NCBI GenBank assembly: GCA_949592205.1
Contig: CATIUR010000003.1
Coordinates: forward strand, 83,167,001-83,231,000
Source: Helichrysum umbraculigerum
Lineage: Eukaryota; Streptophyta; Magnoliopsida; Asterales; Asteraceae
Direction of reading: 5' to 3'
DNA: 64,000 bases
Part shown: positions 31,070-40,637 of the stretch, piece by piece
Layout of the letters: each line of letters opens with the position of its first letter
Position numbering within the stretch: the stretch's first letter is position 1
The notes under the pieces: model-generated
The model's database searches: none
What the model saw: the letters and a program-made list of their open reading frames with translations, nothing else
Told to the model about the DNA's origin: nothing
Made by a program: the position numbers and the translations under genes

Positions 31070-31613
31070 AACTAACACATGTGATACATGTTTAGTATCA
31101 CATGTGTTACTGGATGATATAAAGTTGATAACATTTATTGTTGGTTTACATTTCAATTACATTTTTGAAACTGCTTGTTGAATACTATTTTTTACATACA
31201 ATTAATATAATGATTTGTTATTTTTAGAGAAGATGTGTGTTACTGGTTTCTAACACATATGCTTATAGTTGATAGCATATGTGTTACTGAATACTTGTTT
31301 AACTCATACACTTATAGTTGATAACACATGTGTTGACAGAAAATTGATATGAAAATGTAGAATGTTTCGTACAAATATGTGTGTTAATGGTTTCTAAGAC
31401 ATATGCTTATGGTTTATTACCACATGTCTTACCTGTTTATTACCACATGGGTTAGTAGTTGAAAACACAATGTGTTATCCTTTTAGTATCAAATGCGTAC
31501 TTGCTTGTTTTGGTAGCACATGTGTTACAGGTTCGGTAACACATGTGTTACTGCATGATAACACATGTGTTACCGGTTTGGTAACACATGTGTTACTGGT
31601 TCGGTAACACATG
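31070..31613 (+). repeat. AACACATGTGTT palindromes, second block
   Basis: Scattered and diverged copies, densest at 31515-31613, between the FAR1 remnant and the Ulp1 remnant. Same motif as 29702-30284. From 31614 to 31897 I see nothing further. Confidence 0.85.
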
Positions 31614-31897
31614 ACATATGGTTTATAACAGAAGTGTTAATAAAAAAAAAACAACCTGAAATAATAGTACGGCTTTAACGTGAAATAAAAAACATGATCT
31701 AAACAGAAGAAAACTTATGCAACATTAACAACTTTTCAAAAACAAAACAAACTACTGTTCAAAATACATTCACCAGTAACAACTTATGCAACATTTTAGA
31801 TTTGGTTAGGGTCCAGAAGCCTCCTTTTGTGGTTCTTGATTGCATTCTTGATCATGTTCTTAATATCTTCATCGTTGTGTGCACGAGAAAACTGATC

Positions 31898-32466
31898 AAC
31901 CTACTCATGGACTCTTTCTGCAAGGATGTTGTACTCATGCATAATTATCTTTGCAGCAAACTTTATTCGCAAATGGATAAGCTGCATTCTCTGAACAGGT
32001 CCATCTACATCAAGCCCGTAGTCCCACTTACTCATGAGCTGACCAGTGTACTGCTCCATGTGCAGCATGGCAAACACACCACAATCCTGACCATTTTCAC
32101 GTGTCTTCCAGTTGATACCCATCATGACTGGCCTCTGTATTTTACTAAGTTTCTAATACGCAGGATGACCAAACAGAGATTGCTACAAAGTAAAAATTTA
32201 AAAAATATATATATGTTATTTCAGAAAACAAAGGAAAAATATTTTTGAATACTCAAAGTTATGATACTTACGACCAATTTACAAGTTTTCTTGTATTTGA
32301 TATCATAATCAACTTTCTCAGCATAGTTGTCAATTATGTGAAATGTTTTCTTGTTCAGATTGAAGACCAGCACAAAGAAATGGTTCGAAACAATGACATG
32401 AAAGAAGACCTGTTCATAAATTAGGTTTATTAAAAATGCATAAAACAAATAGTTAGGGTAACACAT
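31898..32466 (-). pseudogene. Ulp1-like (C48 peptidase) C-terminal exons
   Basis: SUMO-protease-like domain of the kind carried by some plant MULEs. The exon at about 32266-32466 includes VIVSNHFFVLVFNL (catalytic His) and FHIIDN (Asp). A GTAAGT donor follows. After a T-rich intron ending TTTGTAG, the next exon (31898-32190) has RENGQDCGVFAMLHMEQY with Gln and the Cys nucleophile. So the His, Asp, Gln and Cys set is present, but a stop lies in the exon near 32170 and the 5' part is cut off by Gypsy 2. A possible first exon of the same gene is at 43643-43724 beyond the insertion. Confidence 0.7.
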
Positions 32467-33193
32467 GTTGTAACAACCGGCAAATTAGGCCTAGAATTAG
32501 TGCTTAATTCTTTGTTAATACATGTAATTAGTTCTGTGTTAGGCTAATTTATGTATCGAATTATATATATTATTGAATATATACGAAATGCGATTTGGTT
32601 AAATCGTACGCAATCTAAATCGAATGTATTTCGATTCAATTTAATACGGACGTTGGTGACCAATTTTAGTAAATAACATTGTCATGTCAAAAGTATTATT
32701 ATAATAATATTTCGTATTTATTCGTATTGCACAATCAGAAAGTTACACAATTTAAAATGTTAAAACGCGCAACTAAATAAAATAACATACATTTTATAAC
32801 TCAAATATAAATCGATTAGTAGAACATTTAAATAAAATATCGCGTAATAATTTGTATTTTTAAAACGCACCAGTAATATTTAAAATAGTTATTTAACGAA
32901 AAACGACGGAGAAAACGAACACCACCCGGAGCGCGGAGCGGAGACTGAAAGTGGGGGAGTTTCATCAAAACCCCCTCCTCTCTCTCTTTTTCCCTCATTC
33001 ATCACCTATCTCTTTCTCTCTCTTACTCTCTCTTTCTTACTTTCTCTCTAAATCACCACCACCTCCACCATTCTCACTAATTCACAAAATACTACCACTA
33101 AACGCACTTGGATTTCATCGGCCCTTTGGAAATAAACGACCACCGCATCCCGATCTACAACGCTATCTTTCCGGAATTTCATTTCGGCGTTTT

Positions 33194-33199
33194 GTAAGT
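33194..33199 (+). promoter_or_regulatory. Candidate splice donor of the Gypsy 2 leader
   Basis: TTTT-GTAAGT. The same site follows the CTCTATCTTTTCGG box in Gypsy 3 (51862) and in the pol-less element (28204 on the minus strand). Acceptor-like sites lie just before ORF0 (AG 35378-35379) and before gag (AG 36167-36168). Confidence 0.5.
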
Positions 33200-33355
33200 T
33201 TCCGACAAATCCCGACATCTCTCGTTTTTGATCATTTTTACTAGTTTATGGTTTCTATAGGCTTATTATGTTCATATAAGGGTTGGGTAAAAGAATCGGA
33301 CCAAACGGAAACCCGAAAACATGTTTTTGGCTCAAAATCCGTCGATCAGACGTAA

Positions 33356-33854
33356 GTGACGCACTGATGAACCCAGATATGCGTCACTTCGTGCGACACT
33401 GACTAAGTGTCGCATAAGCCCTCTTTTCCCGTCACTACCTAAGTGACGCATTTTCAATATCCGTCACTACTAGCGTCACTTGCCTTAGTGACGCCTATGA
33501 TCGAAATCTAATTTTATACGACTCTCTTGCCCGACACTACTCTAGTGACGCCTAGAACCTTAACCCGACACTTGTTACCGTCACTCCCTTAGTGCCGCCA
33601 TATTTCTTTTACACGACACTTCTTGAGTGTCGCTATACTATACGTCACTCCATAAGTGACGCCTAAATCTCAGAATCTTCTATTTTACACGACACTCCTT
33701 GAGTGCCGCTATGTTACGGAACCCGTCACTTCATAAGTGACGCATAAGCTGATACACGACACTATCTCAGTGACGCATACTCTCAAACTGACACCGATAC
33801 CCGACACTCCATAAGTGACGCATAGAACACATAAGTGACGCATATAGTGTCGCA
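33356..33854 (+). repeat. GTGACGC / GCGTCAC and GCGACACT hairpin array, 5' LTR copy
   Basis: About twenty inverted pairs built on CGTCACT...AGTGACGC or CGACACT...AGTGTCGC. Example: TGCGACACT (33392-33400), five-base loop, AGTGTCGCA (33406-33414). The same hairpin arms occur in the LTR of the pol-less element, but the rest of the array is different. Confidence 0.92.
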
Positions 33855-35062
33855 TAAAACAGCAGGTTGTCTAACTAAAATTTCACTAAGTGTCCAACTT
33901 TTACAACTTCAAATCCTTATACGATACGACTTAGGAAACACTTTGGGACACTTTTGTAAGTGCAAAACATCGATAATTTGATAATAATACTTAAAGTTTA
34001 TTATTGCAAACTCGTCACCAACGGGTCGTACACTTTTATACAAACGATAACGAACCAACATTCGGACACCTTGGGTTGTATGAACAACTAGCCTAGATAA
34101 TCTTGCGAGACATCTACTTACTTGACATTGCGTGTTTAGGCATTTGAAGGTTACGGGTTCGGAGAACCTACGGTTGATATTACTTACTCGTTTATTGATA
34201 TAAACGTACTTGCAAAGACTCAGGTGAGTCTTACGGCCCCACTTTTACTGTTTTAACTTATTGGGGGAGATACATGCTACTGATTTTTCTTGAACACAAG
34301 TGCTAAACTGTTTACTATACCAAACGGAATTGCATGAGTTACTTACTATTTACTGAAGTCTCTCCATCATATATCGTTAGTTATGTACTTAAGCGCGAAC
34401 AGTAGTTAATGGATCCATTAGGGAAATGACCCTCCCCGCCCGGGGTAGTAGCGCTACCACGAACCGTTATGTATAAACGGGCGACTATTATTTCGTTTAC
34501 TTATGCTTGCTCATTTATGAGCATGTCACGGGAGCAACTGATTATTTACGGGTTAAGCTTCGATTATGAGCCTCATGGCAACGGTATAACTTGATTACTT
34601 TACTTTTGCGAGATTTGCAAATACTTGATATACGCCTACGGGCACTACTGATGAAATCTTGTGTTCAAACTGATTATTTACTGATAAACCTGTGAGATTC
34701 ACCAACCTTTTGGTTGACCCTTTTTAGCATGTATTCTCAGGTACACTTACGGAGTAGGATCACTCCAGGATTACTAGCTAGAGTCGCATGATTTCCAAAC
34801 TGCAATTAACGGAGATTCTTTGGCATTATCTTTTGTATCTATGGTTATGTAATAGAATCTCCTGCCACCTACGCGGACTCTAGGCTTATATTTTTTTGTA
34901 AAGAAAACTATATGTTTTCAAACGAATTAAATTATGAAATGTAATTATTTTACAAAACGTCTCATTTAGAGGTCGTTTGCTGTATATCTTGTGCTTTGTA
35001 TATTGATTAGTAACACCCAAAGTATGCTTCCGCAACTCGTTAAATTTGGGGGTGTTACAGAT

Positions 35063-35074
35063 TGGTATCAGAGC
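35063..35074 (+). promoter_or_regulatory. Primer binding site of Gypsy 2
   Basis: TGGTATCAGAGC three bases after the LTR; initiator-Met tRNA type. The next 150 bases (to about 35220) are the conserved leader block shared with Gypsy 3 and the pol-less element. Confidence 0.95.
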
Positions 35075-35381
35075 CTAAGGTTATAGTGAACTAGGTTGCA
35101 TTTAGTGGGCCTAGACTATGACCGTTAGGCAGTATTTTCTTATTAGACATGACTGGTTCAGGAATTACAGCATACGACTTTAATTTAACATAGCCTGATC
35201 AACTATGTACAATTAAGGAAAGATGATGTGAGGTCTGAAATGGTTGTGTCGAACAGGAATGCGTTAGTTGACTCTGACCACGAGAGAACCGGACCATTGC
35301 TTGATACGTGCTAGACACTAGGCTGGATATGATATATGTATATATATATTAGCCTCGTCTTACTTACACTCTGCCACAGGA

Positions 35382-35891
35382 ATGGCAAACACACCACCTA
35401 ATCTGACACACTCTCACTCACGTGGGTCACGGAACCCACGAGTAGCCAGGAGGAACACAAGGTCACCTCGAACCAGCCCTTATCCTGTACATAACTCTCA
35501 GAACTCGGCACATCTCACGTTGCCAGTATTGGCTACCCAATTCCGCCGTCAGGAACAAAGACTCGAAAACCTGGAACTGGAACAACACCGAATGACCTAC
35601 CTGCTTCGTCAAGCTCTTGACCGCATATCACAACTACAGCGAGAACAAGAGGATACCAACCTCTCTGTAAGCATAATTCAGGATTCCATGACCGCCGAAT
35701 TAGGTGCGGATGAACTTGTAAGAAACCGATTAGAAGAATGTGAACAGCGTTCACAGGAGACTGCGGATCACTCGCGAACACTAGCACAACGACTGGCCTT
35801 GGTTGAAGACAATGCCAGGCAAACCAACCGACTAGCAGAAACCGTGGACCGCCTTGTCGCGCTAATGGAACAAATTAATCTACAAGACTAG
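35382..35891 (+). CDS. ORF0 of Gypsy 2: basic N-terminus plus coiled coils, 169 residues
   Basis: Function unknown. It lies between PBS and gag, a place where Gypsy elements usually have no gene. Residues 10-35 are rich in Arg, Ser and Pro (SRGSRNPRVARRNTRSPRTS). Residues about 45-95 and 100-165 have strong heptad patterns, for example QEQRLENLELEQHRM and LAETVDRLVALMEQ, so a long coiled-coil protein is expected. No zinc knuckle, no membrane segment. The ATG is preceded by CTCTGCCACAG-GA, a good splice acceptor, so it may be translated from a spliced RNA using the LTR donor at 33194. Gypsy 3 has no intact counterpart. The coiled coil of ORF2 in the pol-less element is similar in style but not clearly homologous. 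Confidence 0.7.
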   Translation: MANTPPNLTHSHSRGSRNPRVARRNTRSPRTSPYPVHNSQNSAHLTLPVLATQFRRQEQRLENLELEQHRMTYLLRQALDRISQLQREQEDTNLSVSIIQDSMTAELGADELVRNRLEECEQRSQETADHSRTLAQRLALVEDNARQTNRLAETVDRLVALMEQINLQD

Positions 35892-36172
35892 CGTAGCCTT
35901 TGTCTTGTAATCTATCTTGTAATCTAAGGACTATCTAGCGCTACTCTATAAACTAGTCGGATGTAACAATTCCCGACACCTTTTGTAATATCCCTGTAGG
36001 ATGTAACTTTTAAACTCACTTTATCTATCAAATATCACTTGTTATCTCAACTCACATTAATTGTCATTTTCCATGTTGATGTTATGTATTACTGCTTTCA
36101 TACATGTACATCTGTGACAATTACAAGTTCATACAAAATCTCATGTATCTTCATTTCTTTTATTGAAGAATC
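35892..36172 (+). other. Spacer between ORF0 and gag in Gypsy 2
   Basis: 281 non-coding bases, T-rich toward the 3' end and closing with TTTCTTTTATTGAAG-AATC before the gag ATG, an acceptor-like context. A 61-codon frame at 36039-36224 overlaps gag and is not supported. Confidence 0.55.
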
Positions 36173-37152
36173 ATGCCGCCAAAGACACGACCATACACCG
36201 ATGCCCAGATTACCTCCCTTATAACCCAGGCTGTTACTGAAGCCTTGGCTCGGAATACACCACCAAATTCCTCGAGAAACAGCGATGCCGCTGAAACCTC
36301 TGCTGCTAAACCTTGTTCTTACAAGGACTTCCAGAACTGCAAACCTCTAAACTTTGCAGGTACCGAGGGAGCTATTGGTCTGATACGTTGGATCGAGAAG
36401 GTTGAATCGGTATTTCTTATCTGCAACTGTGCGGAGGGGGACAAAGTTAAGTTCTCTGTTAGTACTTTTACCGACACCGCACTCACGTGGTGGAACACCT
36501 ATGCCCAAACTGTGGGCGTTGCCGATGCTTACAAACTCCCGTGGGAGGAGTTGAAGGAGATGTTAAGGGGTGAGTATTGCCCCAGGGATGAACTGAAACA
36601 ACTGGAGCTGGAATTCTGGAACCATAAGATGCAAGGTAATGATATCACCGGTTACACCAACCGTTTCCACCAGCTGGCACTTCTGTGCCCAACCATGGTC
36701 GATCCTGAGTATAAGAGGATCGAGAAATACGTTGATGGATTACCCGAAAAACTTCAGGACCTGGTGACTTCATCCAAACCAGGTACTATCCAGAACGCCA
36801 TCCGTATGGCCCATGAACTCACGGCAAACGCTGTTCGCCGTAACACAACTTCAGCCCCACCTGCAAACAACAAACGAAAGTGGGAAGGAAACCCCAACTC
36901 ATCCAACCAAATCACCAACCGAAAGCCTGAGCCCCTTAGGGCTTATTCATCTGGCACTTCTGAAAGGAAAGGGTACGTTGGAAGCAGGCCCTACTGTCCC
37001 AAATGCAATCGTCACCACGACGGTTCCTGCCCTTGCACAAACTGCAAACGCTTTGGGCATCTGGCCAAGGATTGTCGAAACACCAGTACCCCGAAGACTT
37101 GTTATGGGTGCGGAAGTCCCGGGCATTTTCAGAATAATTGCCCTAAGCAGAG

Positions 37153-37184
<32 letters not shown>

Positions 37185-40100
37185 GCAACAAACGGAACAC
37201 CAACCCAGCTCGTAGCAGAGCATTTGTCATCAAAGCTGGGGAAGCTAGGGAAGACCCGAATGTTGTAACGGGTACGTTTCTTCTCAACGATCTTACTGCT
37301 TCAGTATTATTTGATACCGGTGCTGATAAAAGTTTCATATCTGATGAGTTTTGCCCACTACTTAATATCACCCCTTCGGCCTTAGATGTTAAGTACATAG
37401 TAGAGCTCGCAAATGGTAAACTCATAGAAACCAGTAGTGTGATACCTAATTGCACTTTAAACCTCGCAAACGAAACCTTCTCAATCGATCTAATGCCTGT
37501 TGAACTAGGAAGTTTTGATGTCATCGTGGGTATGGACTGGTTGTCCAAGCACCGGGCCGAAATTGTTTGCCATGATAAAATCGTCCGAATTCCTCTCGCC
37601 GCCGGTAATACCTTGATCATACAGGGGGAGACCGGTGGGTCGAGATTAAACTTAATCTCCTGTTTAAAGACCCGAAAATTTCTGAGAAAGGGTTACCCAG
37701 CAATACTCGCGCACATCACGGAGAAAAAGTCGGAGGAGAAACGACTTGAGGATGTACCAATCGTTAGAGACTTTCCTGAAGTCTTTCCAGAAGAACTACC
37801 TGGTTTACCTCCATCTAGACAGGTCGAGTTCTCGATTGATCTCGTGCCGGGTGCCGCACCGGTGGCCCGAGCACCGTACCGCTTAGCCCCATCCGAACTT
37901 CAGGAGTTGTCTACTCAGTTACAGGAACTCCTGGATAGAGGATTCATCAGACCGAGTTCTTCACCTTGGGGAGCTCCAATCTTATTTGTCAAAAAGAAAG
38001 ACGGTTCATTCAGAATGTGTATTGACTACCGAGAGTTGAACAAACTAACCGTCAAGAACCGATACCCACTCCCCCGAATCGATGATCTGTTCGATCAACT
38101 TCAAGGATCAAGCTGTTATTCAAAGATTGATCTTCGATCAGGTTATCATCAGTTGCGTGTTCGCGATGCTGACATCCCAAAAACCGCATTCAGAACCCGT
38201 TACGGGCACTACGAATTCCAAGTAATGCCCTTTGGCCTAACCAACGCACCGGCTGTATTCATGGACCTTATGAATCGGGTGTGCAAGCCATACCTCGACA
38301 AGTTTGTCATTGTTTTTATCGATGACATCCTTATCTATTCGCGAAATGAACAAGAACACGCACAACACCTCAGAACCATCCTAGAACTACTTAGACACGA
38401 GGAGCTTTACGCCAAATTTTCTAAGTGTGAGTTCTGGATAAACACCGTTCAATTCCTTGGACACGTTATCGATAGTCAGGGAATTCATGTAGACCCGTCA
38501 AAAATCGAGGCAATCAAGAATTGGCAAGCTCCAACCACTCCCACCGAGGTACGCCAATTTTTGGGATTGGCCGGGTACTACCGCCGCTTCATCGAAAACT
38601 TTTCAACAATTGCCAAACCCCTCACCGTGCTGACTCAGAAGGAAAAGAAATTCGATTGGACCGAGAAACAAGAGTCGGCATTTCAACTGTTGAAATCCAA
38701 GCTTTGCAGTGCACCTATTCTATCACTACCCGAAGGCACCGATGACTTCGTGGTATACAGCGATGCTTCTCACCAAGGTCTCGGTTGCGTGTTGATGCAA
38801 CGGGACAAGGTCATTGCTTACGCCTCCAGACAACTTAAAGTTCACGAGAAAAACTACACAACTCACGACCTCGAGTTAGGGGCCGTGGTGTTCGCCTTAA
38901 AAATCTGGAGACATTATCTTTATGGTACCCGCAGCACTATATTCACCGACCACAAAAGCCTCCAACACATTTTCAACCAGAAAGATCTTAACATGAGGCA
39001 ACGTAGATGGATTGAATTACTCACCGATTACGACTGCGAGATCAAATATCATCCGGGCAAAGCAAACGTGGTTGCTGATGCTCTCAGCCGTAAAGAACGA
39101 ACAAAACCACTTCGAGTCCGAGCACTCAGTATTACCATTCATAACGACCTCACCACCCAAATACACCTTGCCCAACTCGAAGCCCTGAAACCCGATAACT
39201 TCAAGAACGAGGCCTTGCGAGGCATGGATAAACAATTCGAGATCAGACCCAACGGAGTTAGGTGTTTCTCTAACCGAATCTGGTTGCCTAATTTCGGAAA
39301 CCTACGGGACTTGGTGATGGATGAAGCTCACAAGTCCAAGTATTCTATCCACCCGGGATCCGACAAAATGTATCACGGCATCAAGGAGTTTTACTGGTGG
39401 CCGAACATGAAAGCTGACATTGCTTTGTACGTCAGCAAATGCTTAACTTGTTCCAAGGTCAAGGCCGAGCACCAAAGACCTTCCGGACTGCTCCAACAAC
39501 CTGAAATTCCTCAATGGAAATGGGAGCAAATTACCATGGATTTCATAACCAAACTACCTAAATCGGCGAGCGGTTGCGATACCATTTGGGTGATCGTCGA
39601 TCGTCTCACCAAATCGGCTCATTTCTTGGCAATCAGAGAAACCGACAAAATGGAACGCCTTACACAAATTTACATCAAAGAAATCATTTGCCAACATGGT
39701 GTCCCTATCTCGATTATCTCTGACAGGGATGCTCGTTTCACATCTCGCTTCTGGCAATCTCTCCAAAAATCACTGGGTACCTGTCTCGATATGAGTACTG
39801 CGTACCATCCTCAGACCGATGGCCAGAGCGAACGAACTATTCAGACACTGGAAGACATGCTACGAGCCTGCGTAGTTGATTCTGGTACAAATTGGGAAAG
39901 ACATCTACCGTTGTGCGAGTTCTCGTACAACAACAGCTATCACACCAGCATTAAAACTGCACCTTTTGAGGCACTGTACGGTCGCAAGTGCCGATCACCG
40001 ATATGTTGGACTGAAGTGGGAGAAAGTCAACTCACTGGTCCTGAACTTATACATGAAACCACAGAGAAAATCGTTGAAATCCAAAACCGACTCAAAGCCG

Positions 40101-40603
40101 CGCGTGATCGTCAGAAAAGCTATGCTGACGTGAGACGCAAGCCACTCGAGTTCCAAGTTGGGGATCGAGTACTCTTAAAGGTATCGCCTTGGAAAGGCGT
40201 AATCCGATTCGGCAAACGCGGAAAATTAAACCCCAGGTACATTGGACCTTTTGAGATCCTCGAGAAAATAGGTCCAGTGGCATATCGATTGCAGCTGCCC
40301 TCTGAACTCAGCAGTGTGCACCCTACCTTTCACATTTCTAACTTGAAGAAATGTCTGTCCGACGAGACACTTATCATACCCCTTGACGAGATCCGCATCG
40401 ATGACAAACTTCATTTCGTTGAGGAACCCGCCGAAATTATGGACCGTGAGGTCAAACAACTGAAACAAAGTCGTATTCCCATCGTCAAAGTCAGGTGGAA
40501 TTCGCGGCGTGGTCCGGAATTCACTTGGGAACGGGAAGACCAAATGCGACTCAAGTATCCCCACTTATTCACCGATTCTGCCCCTAACGCGACTTCGACT
40601 TAA
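36173..40603 (+). CDS. Gypsy 2 gag-pol polyprotein with chromodomain, 1,476 residues, intact
   Basis: One unbroken frame. Gag capsid region (about 45-225); HH-type motif and knuckles CTNCKRFGHLAKDC (288-301) and CYGCGSPGHFQNNC (310-323); a run of about ten Asn; protease FDTGADKSFIS (380-390); reverse transcriptase with KIDLRSGYHQ and catalytic FIDDILIYS (715-723); RNase H with YSDASHQGLG (862-871); integrase zinc site with HPGSDKMYH and CLTC (1060-1093) and core residues Asp1123, Asp1184 and Glu1220 in GQSERTIQ; C-terminal chromodomain-like KVRWNSRRGPEFTWERED. Length and order are those of Tekay/Del-type chromoviruses, where the chromodomain guides integration to chromatin. All key residues are present. 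Gag and Pol share one frame, so proteolysis, not frameshifting, would set their ratio. Confidence 0.95.
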
Positions 40604-40637
40604 ATTTCGGGACGAAATTCTTTTAACAGGGGGAGAA
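40603..40637 (+). promoter_or_regulatory. 3' hairpin and polypurine tract of Gypsy 2
   Basis: AATTTCG (40603-40609), GGA loop, CGAAATT (40613-40619); the stem begins on the last base of the gag-pol stop codon. The tract CAGGGGGAGAA runs to the LTR. Same arrangement in Gypsy 3 and the pol-less element. Confidence 0.8.

Larger units (their letters stand above)
32469..35059 (+). repeat. 5' LTR of Gypsy 2
   Basis: TGTAACAACCGG ... GGGTGTTACA. CT-rich stretch at 32979-33051 (probable start of transcription region), then a conserved CTACAACGCTATCTTTCCGG (33157-33176) and a GTAAGT donor-like site at 33194. The palindrome array follows at 33356-33854. Also CTCAGGTGAGTCTTACGG near 34220, shared with the relatives. 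Confidence 0.95.

Noticed and set aside
32951..33244. 97-codon frame in both Gypsy 2 LTRs
   Set aside because: Covers the CT-rich start region of the LTR and ends at the donor-like site; best read as untranslated leader.
37129..37620. Minus-strand frame antisense to Gypsy 2 gag-pol
   Set aside because: Shadow of the real gene on the opposite strand.
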